This document shows, piece by piece, positions 9,703-18,998 of a stretch of 64,000 nt of DNA. Source of the stretch: Mycobacterium sp. PO1 (lineage in GTDB: Bacteria; Actinomycetota; Actinomycetes; Mycobacteriales; Mycobacteriaceae); contig NZ_BLTG01000013.1 of NCBI RefSeq assembly GCF_017312405.1, forward strand, positions 1 to 64,000, given 5' to 3'. Numbering within the stretch: position 1 is the first letter of the stretch; each line of letters opens with the position of its first letter. A program made the position numbers and the translations under genes. The notes under the pieces were generated by a model that worked only from the letters and a program-made list of their open reading frames with translations, was not told the DNA's origin and did not search any database.

Positions 9703-10131
9703 TTAGCAGGCGCCACGGGTTACTGTCCCATAGGGACCGGCAGAAATCCCTTCGCCATCCCGACAGGCACTCAGACTGAGCTGCCCAAAGGTCGCACGCT
9801 GCTCTTGCAGCTGGGCGATGCGATTCTCGTAGAAGGGTGCGAAGATCGAGTCAGGCCTTCTTGCCAGCTTCGCTTCGTAGATGGCGATCGTGGTGTCGGT
9901 CCAGAAGGTCGCACTCCTGGTGAAGGTAGCGGAGAGCTGCACGGAAGTCACCTGGAAGAACCAGATGAAGTCGCCCGGCGCCGCCGCGAGGTCGCCGGCG
10001 ACCTGGTGCACGGGGGCGGCGGGAACCTGAACAGCGGGTGCGGCGTTCGCGGCCGCGGGCACGAAGGCAGCAGACGCCCCAAGTGCAAGCGCCGCGGCAC
10101 CCACCTGGAATTTGGTCGCGATGGCATTCAT
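9703..10131 (-). CDS. small exported protein of unknown function
   Basis: A 142-residue protein with a clear signal peptide (about residues 1-30, cleavage near AANA-AP). The mature part is short with a Trp/Phe-rich patch (FIWFFQVTSVQL), a charged helix region (YENRIAQLQEQRATF) and two cysteines (one in SACRDG, one at the C-terminus) that could form a disulfide. ATG at 10131 is preferred over the longer open frame because GGGGGG stands just upstream and the signal peptide begins there. I do not recognise the family. It is transcribed towards the polysaccharide locus but separated from it by a strong hairpin. Confidence 0.75.
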   Translation of the reverse strand: MNAIATKFQVGAAALALGASAAFVPAAANAAPAVQVPAAPVHQVAGDLAAAPGDFIWFFQVTSVQLSATFTRSATFWTDTTIAIYEAKLARRPDSIFAPFYENRIAQLQEQRATFGQLSLSACRDGEGISAGPYGTVTRGAC

Positions 10132-12325
<2,194 letters not shown>

Positions 12326-12371
12326 CCCTGCCACCACGACGGACCCGTCTGCCAGACAAGGACTGTGAGCC

Positions 12372-12650
12372 ATGAGCCACGACACCGACATCGCCGAGGT
12401 CTCCGACCCGCGCGACATGACGATCGACAACCCGCCCGCGCCGGAACCGCACTTCCAGATCCTCAAGGGTGACCCGAGCCTCGAGGAAATCGCTGCGCTG
12501 GCAACCGTGCTCGCCGGCGCCGGCGGCGGCCACCCGGAACCGGGCCCGCAGGAGCTCAACCCGTGGGGACATCCGGTGGACAAACTGCGCTACTCCTACG
12601 CCAGCTGGCAGCGGGTCACGCTGCTGGAGCGCACCCACCTGCGGCGTTGA
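12372..12650 (+). CDS. accE5: acyl-CoA carboxylase epsilon subunit AccE5
   Basis: A 92-residue protein. The N-terminal half is acidic and disordered; the C-terminal half ([20 protein letters not shown], then [23 protein letters not shown]) is the epsilon-subunit signature of actinobacterial acyl-CoA carboxylases. It stabilises and stimulates the AccA3-AccD5 complex. It lies 46 bases after accD5 and 28 bases before maf, so the three are probably one operon. Confidence 0.93.
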   Translation: MSHDTDIAEVSDPRDMTIDNPPAPEPHFQILKGDPSLEEIAALATVLAGAGGGHPEPGPQELNPWGHPVDKLRYSYASWQRVTLLERTHLRR

Positions 12651-12678
12651 CCATCCGCCTCGACCACGGCGCGCCCTC

Positions 12679-13308
12679 ATGACCCGGGTCGTATTGGGCT
12701 CGGCGTCGACCGGGCGACTGCGGGTGCTGCGCCAGGCTGGCCTCGATCCCCTGGTGCTCGTGTCTGACGTGGACGAGGATGCGCTCATCGACTCGCTCGA
12801 CGGCGACACCCCACCCGAGGCGGTGGTGGCCAAGCTTGCCAACGCCAAGGCGGTCGCGGTGGCGGCGCAATTGTCGCAGGACGTTGCCGCCGACTGCATC
12901 GTGCTGGGCTGCGATTCCATGTTGTTCCACAACGACGCCCTGTGCGGCAAGCCCGGCTCCGCGGAAGCGGCGCGGCGGCAGTGGGTTGCGATGGCCGGCT
13001 CTACCGGCCATCTACTCACCGGGCATGCGCTGCTGCGCATAACCGACGGGGTCATCGCACACACCGACAGCGAAACGGCCAGCACCACAGTGCATTTCGG
13101 CACGCCGACCGACGACGAACTGAACGCCTACGTCGACAGTGGCGAACCGAACCACGTCGCCGGCGGATTCACGCTCGACGGCTTCGGCGGCTGGTTCATC
13201 GATCGCATCGAGGGTGACCCCTCCAACGTCATCGGGATCAGCCTGCCCCTGCTGCAGCGGATGGTGCGCCGCGCCGGGATCCCGATCACCGAGTTGTGGC
13301 GGAACTGA
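12679..13308 (+). CDS. maf: Maf-like nucleoside-triphosphate pyrophosphatase
   Basis: A 209-residue protein beginning VVLGSASTGRLRVLRQAGL, the Maf nucleotide-binding start, with VLGCDSMLF and the acidic-lysine positions expected of the family. Maf proteins hydrolyse modified or non-canonical NTPs and can affect septation when overproduced. The start at 12679 is the first Met aligned with family N-termini; the frame stays open further upstream, into accE5. It is the third gene of the accD5 operon. The order accD5-accE5-maf is as in other mycobacteria; sseA, usually next, is displaced by a 17-kb cassette. Confidence 0.93.
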   Translation: MTRVVLGSASTGRLRVLRQAGLDPLVLVSDVDEDALIDSLDGDTPPEAVVAKLANAKAVAVAAQLSQDVAADCIVLGCDSMLFHNDALCGKPGSAEAARRQWVAMAGSTGHLLTGHALLRITDGVIAHTDSETASTTVHFGTPTDDELNAYVDSGEPNHVAGGFTLDGFGGWFIDRIEGDPSNVIGISLPLLQRMVRRAGIPITELWRN

Positions 13309-13318
13309 GCCGACTGAC

Positions 13319-13660
13319 TCAGCAGCCCCTCGTGTTTGGACGCCGGACCACCAAAATAACCCGCTTGGCCTTCGGCGAGATGTTCTGGCCGCCTCGCGGC
13401 GCCTGAGCGCACACTTCCCAGTTCGTGTAGTTGATGACCTCGCGGACGTCTTTCCGGTTGCGCAATTCGAGATCCAGATCGACATCTCCGGTCACGTCAA
13501 GAACCGAGTCGATGGCGCGCTGCAGAATCTCGCCGCGCACGTCCGGCATCTCCCATGGGCCGGGATTGCCATCCTGCGCGGCCGCCGCAGGCGCAGCACC
13601 CATCAGTCCGGCCGATACCGCCATCGTGGCCGCCAATGTCGCGGCGAACTGCTTACGCAT
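13319..13660 (-). CDS. secreted PASTA-like small protein, copy 1
   Basis: A 113-residue protein with a signal peptide (about 1-28, AAPAAAAQ). The mature part reads WEMPDVRGEILQRAIDSVL, then NWEVCAQAPRGG and a beta-rich end, which fits a single PASTA-like fold (PxVxGxxxxxAxxxL ... V-x-Q-x-PxxG). Cysteines at the VCAQ motif and the C-terminus may pair. The start ATG at 13660 has GGAGGGG about 7 bases upstream. A paralogue with the same WEMPDV motif lies 16 kb away at 29681-30034, so the two bracket the catabolic cassette. It converges on maf with a 10-base gap. Function unknown; peptidoglycan binding is a guess from the fold. Confidence 0.8.
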   Translation of the reverse strand: MRKQFAATLAATMAVSAGLMGAAPAAAAQDGNPGPWEMPDVRGEILQRAIDSVLDVTGDVDLDLELRNRKDVREVINYTNWEVCAQAPRGGQNISPKAKRVILVVRRPNTRGC

Positions 13661-13899
13661 GCGAATCCCCTCCACGTTTCCTGTGAGCCCCCTGACGAAC
13701 AGTAACCGAGTCAAACCTCGACGACGGTAACAATCCGCTCACGACCGATTTGCTAGGCCCCGTTCGGGCGCCGGCGAACAGCGGCCGCGCCCGGAAAGGG
13801 TTGCGTGATTCGAATCACACTGGCATTTGCTAACTTTCGCCAGGATGGTATTTCAGCCATGATTTGACGCAAGCAAAGTATTTGGCTGGGGGGCTTTTG

Positions 13900-15189
13900 A
13901 TGACTACTACGCTGGACCGATACCGCAGCTCGTCTCGACGGCGCGCTCGCAAAGCGGCTGAAGCAAACATTCGCCTGGACCTTCAGGGTTTGCGGGCGGC
14001 GGCGGTCTTGGCGGTCGTTGCGCACAGCGTGTGGGGACAACCCGTCGGCGGCTTCGTCGGAATCGACATATTTCTAGTCCTGTCCGGTTATCTCGTCACC
14101 GCGAGCCTGTTGCGGGCCGGGAAACACAGCAAAACGATGGCGGTCGGGCACTTCTACTGGGGCCGCCTATTGCGCGTGGTCCCGGCGGCCACCGTGGTCC
14201 TGCTACTCACCTACGTCGCATCGCTGCTGGTACTCCCCAGGGGCCGTGCGGAACAGGTCGGCGTCGACGCGCTGTCCGCCTTCGCGTTCGCGGCCAACTG
14301 GCATTTCGCCTTCCTGGGGGCCGACCCGTTTGCCGGCCCAGCCTCGGCGTCACCGCTGCAGCACTTCTGGGCGCTGTCGGTGGGTGAGCAGTTCTGGCTG
14401 GTGTGGCCGCTGCTGATTCTGGTCGCCGCGATGATCGCCGCCACGCTCGCGTGGTCGCAGGCGCGCAAGACCGCCTTGGTTGCCGGGATCGCCGCCGTCG
14501 TCATCACGGCGTCGCTGGCCTGGTCGCTGTACAGCTCAGCGAGCACACCGGACTGGGCCTACTTCAACACGTTCTCGCGGCTCTGGGAGCTCGGCGTCGG
14601 CGCACTGCCGGCCACCGCCGCCGGCTTCCTGGCCCGCACCCCCATGCTGGTGAAACCGCTGCTGTCGTGGGCGGGTGTGGCGATCATCGTCGCCAGCGTG
14701 TTCGTCATCACCGAGACCACCGTCGGCTACCCCGCCCCATGGGCGCTGCTGCCAGTCGCCGGCGCCGCGCTCGTCATCGCGGCCGGCATCGGCGGCGAGC
14801 CGGCTTTCCAGCCGCTGCTGCGCAACCGCGTCAGCACCTATCTCGGCGACCTCGCGTTCGCGCTGTTCCTGGTGCACTGGCCGGTCATCGTGCTGCTCCA
14901 CGCGGAGATGAAGACCAGCGTCTACTTCTACGCCAGCGCGCTGTCGCTGATGTTCGGGCTGGCGCTGCTGCTGCACCACGGCATCGAGAAGCCGCTGCGG
15001 CACGCCAGCCGCGAGAAGATCCGCGACGGCATGCGCGCGATGGAGCACGGCCTGTTGCACATCGAGCGCGCCACCAAGGTCGCGCTAGTCGCCGGGCTGG
15101 TGCTGGTGACCCTGGCCCTGGTGTCCTACGCGATGCGGCCCGAAGCGCTGGAGCCGGCGGCGGGCATCACCATCGTTCAGCCGCGCTGA
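13900..15189 (+). CDS. acyltransferase 3 (OafA/YrhL-like) membrane protein
   Basis: A 429-residue protein with about ten membrane helices. The N-terminus carries QGLRAAAVLAVVAH and GGFVGIDIFLVLSGYL, the catalytic His and the RxxFxxSG-type motif of acyltransferase-3 O-acyltransferases. The C-terminal SGNH esterase domain seen in longer family members is absent. ATG at 13900 is preferred over an upstream TTG because GGGGGG lies six bases before it. It probably O-acylates a sugar in a cell-envelope glycan or glycolipid. The 3' end overlaps the convergent DUF3830 gene by 13 bases, so it is probably not part of the catabolic operon that follows. Confidence 0.88.
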   Translation: MTTTLDRYRSSSRRRARKAAEANIRLDLQGLRAAAVLAVVAHSVWGQPVGGFVGIDIFLVLSGYLVTASLLRAGKHSKTMAVGHFYWGRLLRVVPAATVVLLLTYVASLLVLPRGRAEQVGVDALSAFAFAANWHFAFLGADPFAGPASASPLQHFWALSVGEQFWLVWPLLILVAAMIAATLAWSQARKTALVAGIAAVVITASLAWSLYSSASTPDWAYFNTFSRLWELGVGALPATAAGFLARTPMLVKPLLSWAGVAIIVASVFVITETTVGYPAPWALLPVAGAALVIAAGIGGEPAFQPLLRNRVSTYLGDLAFALFLVHWPVIVLLHAEMKTSVYFYASALSLMFGLALLLHHGIEKPLRHASREKIRDGMRAMEHGLLHIERATKVALVAGLVLVTLALVSYAMRPEALEPAAGITIVQPR

Positions 15190-15683
15190 AAGCTCAGCGT
15201 CTCCCCGCGCACGCCGCCCATCCACAGGTCCTGGCAGGCCTCGGCCATCGCGGGCAGGCCCTCGATGATCTCGCCGAACACGTTGCCCGGCACCCAGCCC
15301 TGGTCACCGTTGATCAGCAGGTTGTTGCGGCCGTAGAACAACGCCAAGTCGACGATCGCGCCCTGGGTGCCGGTGCCGGTCGAGTTCTCGTAGCCGTAGG
15401 CCGGGTTGCCGAGCTGATCGGAGCTGAACGAGAACCAGCACAGATCCCCGGGAATCGGTGTCACCGTGGTGTTCTCCAGGCCCGGGTCGGCCGCGGCGAA
15501 CGCCGGCAGCAGCGTGTAGATCTCGTTGCGGGCGTACTTGCCGTGAAACACCGGCGCTGAGAGCGGACCGTCAGCCAACGCGTCCCACACCGCTGCACAG
15601 GTCCGCGGGGCGGCCTCGTCGAGCAGCCGCGCCGGGCAGCTCACCCCTCGCTTGTCCAACGAGACGGTGATCAGTCTGCTCAC
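15177..15683 (-). CDS. DUF3830 family protein
   Basis: A 168-residue soluble protein recognised as DUF3830 from its overall pattern (PVFHGKYARNEIYT, PGDLCWF, ALFYGRNN). Members are cyclophilin-like beta-barrels often encoded beside amidases and Asp/Glu-racemase family genes; no reaction is established. The start GTG at 15683 overlaps the amidase stop as GTGA, implying translational coupling. It is the last gene of the operon hydroxyacid dehydrogenase-amidase-DUF3830. It could assist the amidase or a racemase-like step. Confidence 0.8.
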   Translation of the reverse strand: MSRLITVSLDKRGVSCPARLLDEAAPRTCAAVWDALADGPLSAPVFHGKYARNEIYTLLPAFAAADPGLENTTVTPIPGDLCWFSFSSDQLGNPAYGYENSTGTGTQGAIVDLALFYGRNNLLINGDQGWVPGNVFGEIIEGLPAMAEACQDLWMGGVRGETLSFQRG

Positions 15684-17104
15684 GAGTTGTCCTCCTGCGT
15701 CATCAATGTGGGGGTGCGTCGGTGCCAGTCGGTCACCGACTGGTAGGCCTGCCCGACCCGCAGCACCGTCGCGTCGGCGTGCCGGGCCCCGACGATCTGC
15801 AGCCCGACCGGCAGACCGGCGGAGGTGAATCCGCACGGCACGCTCAGCGCCGGCTGCTGGGTCATGTTGAACGGATAGGTGTAGGGCGTCCAGCTGGTCC
15901 AGTCCGGCGAGGGCGACCCGTCGGGCACGTCCTGGCCGACCGGAAACGCCGGCAGCGGCAGCGTCGGGGTGATCAGCACGTCGAAGTCCTGGTGGAAGCG
16001 ACCCATCAACTGGCCCAGCCGCATTCGCACCGCCATCGCGTCCAGGTAGTCCGACGCCGAGCAGCGTGACCCGGCCGCCGCGGTGCGCAGCAGCCCGGGG
16101 TCGGCGCGGCCGGTCAGCTCGGCCAGCGACCCGTAGGGTTCGAGCACCTTGGCTTCCCCGGAGAACCACAGCACGTGAAACGCCTCGACCGGGTCGGTGA
16201 AGCCGGGGTCGACCTCGTCGACGATCGCGCCCGCCTCGGCCAGCGCCGCGACGGCCGCGCGCACCGCGGTGTCGACGTCGGGGTCGTTGTACACGTAGCC
16301 GAGGTCCGGGGAGAACCCGATGCGCAGTCCGGCCACGCCGGTGTCGAGGCCGTCGAGGAACGAACGGGTCGGTGTCGGCATCGCCGCCCAGTCGCGGGCG
16401 TCGAAGCCGGTGATCACGTCCATCAGCGCCGCGGTGTCGCGCACGGTGCGTGTCATCGGGCCTGAATGCGCCAGCGTGCCGAACGGGCTGGGCGGGTAGT
16501 GCGGGATCAGCCCGAACGTGGGTTTGAGCGCGACGGTGCCGGTGAAGCCGGCCGGAATCCGCACGGAGCCACCGCCGTCGGTGCCCACCGACCACGGGCC
16601 CATGCCCAGGCCGACGGCCGCGGCGCTGCCGCCGCTGGACCCGCCGGCCGTCGTCGCGGGGTTCCACGGGTTGCCGGTCGGGCCGAACGCGATCGAGTCG
16701 GTGACGCCCTTCCACGCGTACTCCGGGGTGGTGGTCTTGCCCAGGATCACCGCGCCGGTTTCGCGCAGCCGCGCCACGCACGGGGCGTCCTCGTCCCACG
16801 GGCCGGCGGTGTCGACCAGTGCGCTGCCCCGCAGCGTCGGCCAGCCACGAGTCAGGAAGATGTCCTTGATCGACGTCGGCACCCCGTCGCCCGGGCCCAG
16901 CGGTTCCCCGGCATGCCAACGCGCCTCGGACTCCTTGGCGGCGGCCAGCGCGCCCTCGGGGTCGACGAGGACGAACGCGTTGACCGCGTCGTCGTAGGCC
17001 TCGATCGCGTCCAGCGCGGCCTGGGTGGCCTCCACCGGGGAGATGGATTTGTCCCGGTAGCCGGCAACGAGTTCGGTCGCCTCGGGCATCGACGCGTCCG
17101 ACAT
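15680..17104 (-). CDS. amidase signature family hydrolase
   Basis: A 474-residue enzyme with the complete Ser-cisSer-Lys site: Lys in PTSIKDIF, the cis-Ser in AGGSSGGSAAAVG, and the nucleophile in GTDGGGSVRIPA. It hydrolyses an amide to acid and ammonia; the substrate cannot be read from sequence. The GatA-specific partner genes are absent, so it is not part of tRNA amidotransferase. ATG at 17104 overlaps the preceding stop as TGATG. It is cotranscribed with a D-2-hydroxyacid dehydrogenase and a DUF3830 gene from a promoter carrying the cassette's palindromic operator. Confidence 0.9.
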   Translation of the reverse strand: MSDASMPEATELVAGYRDKSISPVEATQAALDAIEAYDDAVNAFVLVDPEGALAAAKESEARWHAGEPLGPGDGVPTSIKDIFLTRGWPTLRGSALVDTAGPWDEDAPCVARLRETGAVILGKTTTPEYAWKGVTDSIAFGPTGNPWNPATTAGGSSGGSAAAVGLGMGPWSVGTDGGGSVRIPAGFTGTVALKPTFGLIPHYPPSPFGTLAHSGPMTRTVRDTAALMDVITGFDARDWAAMPTPTRSFLDGLDTGVAGLRIGFSPDLGYVYNDPDVDTAVRAAVAALAEAGAIVDEVDPGFTDPVEAFHVLWFSGEAKVLEPYGSLAELTGRADPGLLRTAAAGSRCSASDYLDAMAVRMRLGQLMGRFHQDFDVLITPTLPLPAFPVGQDVPDGSPSPDWTSWTPYTYPFNMTQQPALSVPCGFTSAGLPVGLQIVGARHADATVLRVGQAYQSVTDWHRRTPTLMTQEDNS

Positions 17105-18084
17105 CACTGCCCTCCCGGGATGTAGCCCAGCTTCTTGTCCACCACGTTGTGCAGGTCCTCCCCCGCCAGCCAGCGGCGCGCGTTGGCGACGAATTGTCCG
17201 GCCAGCTCCTCGCGCCACCCGACGACGTCGGCGGACATGTGCGCGGTGATCGTCACGTTCGGCGCGTCCCACAGCGGATGATCAGGCGGCAGCGGTTCGG
17301 TGTCGAACACATCCAGTGTGGCACCACCGATCTGGTGGGTGCTCAACGCGTCGAGCAGCGCGGCCTCGTCGACCATCGGGCCGCGGGCGATGTTGACCAG
17401 ATGCGCGTCGGGTTTCATCGCAGCCAGCACGTCGGCGCCGACCAGGCCGCGGGTCTCGTCGGTCAGCGGGGCGGCCAGGATCAGGTGGTCACACCACCCG
17501 GCGTGCGTGGAAAGCTCCGCGCTGGAGACGATCTCACCGAAATCGGGGTCGTCGGTGGTGGGCCGGCGGCCGGCGCCGCGCACGTGCAGCCCAGCGGCGC
17601 GCAGCAGCTTCGCGATCTCGCGGCCGATGCCGCCGGTGCCGACCACCAGCGCGGTGGCGCCGGTGATGCTGCGGGTCTCGCGGTGCCGCCATTCATGGCG
17701 GGCCTGCAGCGCGAAACTGGTGCGGGCGTCCTTGGCGTGCGCGATCACCGCACCGAGCACGAACTCGGCCAGCGGCCGGTCGAACACCCCGCGCGCGTTG
17801 GTGACCACGACCGCGGAATCCCGTAGCTCGTCGAACAACAACGTGTCCACGCCGGCGGCGGTGATGTGGATCCACTGCAGCGCGTCGGCGTCGTCCCACA
17901 CGTCGCGCACAGCGGTCGAGAAGAAATCCCACAGCAACAGTCCCTGCGCGCCGCGCACCGCCTCGGCCAGACCGGCGGCGTCGCAGAACCGGAAGTCGAC
18001 GGCGAGATCCCAACTGTCGAACCCAGGCGGGCGGTCATCTGGCTTCGCGCACAACACCGCGACAACCGGGCGAAATCCAGGCAT
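17104..18084 (-). CDS. D-2-hydroxyacid dehydrogenase (NAD-dependent)
   Basis: A 326-residue protein with the D-isomer 2-hydroxyacid dehydrogenase layout. VVGTGGIGREIAKLL (about residue 145) is the nucleotide-binding loop, NIARGPMVDEAAL is the conserved mid-domain motif, and the catalytic His lies in TITAHMSAD near the C-terminus. It interconverts a 2-oxo acid and a D-2-hydroxy acid. First gene of the leftward operon; a TTGACA/TAACCT promoter upstream would give a leaderless message starting at its ATG. The substrate is unknown. Confidence 0.88.
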   Translation of the reverse strand: MPGFRPVVAVLCAKPDDRPPGFDSWDLAVDFRFCDAAGLAEAVRGAQGLLLWDFFSTAVRDVWDDADALQWIHITAAGVDTLLFDELRDSAVVVTNARGVFDRPLAEFVLGAVIAHAKDARTSFALQARHEWRHRETRSITGATALVVGTGGIGREIAKLLRAAGLHVRGAGRRPTTDDPDFGEIVSSAELSTHAGWCDHLILAAPLTDETRGLVGADVLAAMKPDAHLVNIARGPMVDEAALLDALSTHQIGGATLDVFDTEPLPPDHPLWDAPNVTITAHMSADVVGWREELAGQFVANARRWLAGEDLHNVVDKKLGYIPGGQ

Positions 18085-18091
18085 TGGGCAC

Positions 18092-18121
18092 AGGTTAGGA
18101 ATCAGATGGTCCGATTGTCAA
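18092..18121 (-). promoter_or_regulatory. SigA-type promoter of the hydroxyacid dehydrogenase operon
   Basis: On the minus strand TTGACA (18121-18116), 18 bases, TAACCT (18097-18092), then seven bases to the ATG at 18084, so the message should be leaderless. The -35 hexamer lies inside the palindrome at 18112-18127, so a bound repressor would block it. Confidence 0.65.
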
Positions 18122-18127
18122 CAATCG
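18112..18127. promoter_or_regulatory. GntR-type operator, copy 1
   Basis: CGATTGT-CA-ACAATCG, a perfect 7-2-7 inverted repeat between the divergent dehydrogenase operon and the first racemase-like gene. Its 12-bp core is the reverse complement of the core at the two other sites in this cassette. Confidence 0.75.
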
Positions 18128-18164
18128 ACTTGCGGCGTGTGCTAAGTGGCCCCACACTGTGCCA

Positions 18165-18887
18165 ATGAACCCGTCGCCACCTCTGCAGCAAGCCGGTATC
18201 GGCGTTGTAGTGCCCTACGATTTCGCGCTGGATCGCGAACTCTGGCGGTGGCTTCCCAATGACGTGAGCCTCCACATCACCCGACTGCCCTATGCCCCCA
18301 TGCCGGCCACCATGGAGATGGCCGTGCACATCTCCGACCCCGAATCCGCCGCCCGCTGCGTCACCGACGTCTCGGCGATCGGACCGCTGGTCACCGCCTA
18401 TGCCTGTACGTCGGGCAGTTTCGTCGGCGGCCCGCTGGCCGAACAGGCGCTGGTCGAGGCGATGCTGGCGGCAGGGTCGCCGCTGGCATTGACCACCAGC
18501 GGCGCATTGCTCTCGGCGCTGCGCTACCTCGGCTACACCCGCGTCGCCACGGCCACCCCGTACACCGCCGACCTGACCGTGGGTTTGACGGCGTTCCTGG
18601 GTGAGTCGGGCATCGAGGTGACCGCGGCCGCGGGGCTGGGGCTGACGTCGGACATCTGGACGGTGCCGCACGACGTCACCCGCCGGTTGGTCCGCGAGAC
18701 CGACACCGACGACGCGCAGGCGGTGTTCATCAGCTGCACCAACATGCCGACCTACGACGTGATCGCCGAGCTGGAAGCCGAACTCGGCAAGCCGGTGCTC
18801 ACGGCCAACCAGGTCACCATGTGGCATGCGCTGAGCCTGATCGGCCGCAAGGCGGTCGGGCCCGGCCAGCAGCTGATGGAGCGGTAG
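18165..18887 (+). CDS. Asp/Glu racemase superfamily protein (maleate isomerase/EutA-like), copy 1
   Basis: A 240-residue protein of the Asp/Glu racemase, maleate isomerase and arylmalonate decarboxylase superfamily. It has both expected catalytic cysteines: C81 in YACTSGSF and C191 in FISCTNMPT. The N-terminus GIGVVVPYDFALDRELW resembles maleate isomerase and the ectoine-utilisation EutA proteins. Two cysteines suggest an isomerase or racemase rather than a decarboxylase. ATG at 18165 is used; an upstream GTG at 18159 is possible. It is divergent from the dehydrogenase operon across operator copy 1, and converges on the FAD/Fe-S gene. Substrate unknown. Confidence 0.82.
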   Translation: MNPSPPLQQAGIGVVVPYDFALDRELWRWLPNDVSLHITRLPYAPMPATMEMAVHISDPESAARCVTDVSAIGPLVTAYACTSGSFVGGPLAEQALVEAMLAAGSPLALTTSGALLSALRYLGYTRVATATPYTADLTVGLTAFLGESGIEVTAAAGLGLTSDIWTVPHDVTRRLVRETDTDDAQAVFISCTNMPTYDVIAELEAELGKPVLTANQVTMWHALSLIGRKAVGPGQQLMER

Positions 18888-18998
18888 AGCCCTCGGCGCC
18901 GCGCCCGTCGACTGGGAGCCGAGATTGCGCCCAGGGCTGCGGGAACTCCTTCAGGACAGCCGCTACGACAATCTCGAAGCATCTCGGCGGCACCAAAC

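Noticed and set aside
15684..16919. 580-codon fusion of DUF3830 with an upstream frame
   Set aside because: The upstream part overlaps the amidase in another frame and is nonsense; the GTG at 15683 overlapping the amidase stop is the natural start.
15680..17104. GatA subunit of tRNA amidotransferase
   Set aside because: No gatB or gatC nearby, and the gene is coupled to catabolic genes; a general amidase fits better.
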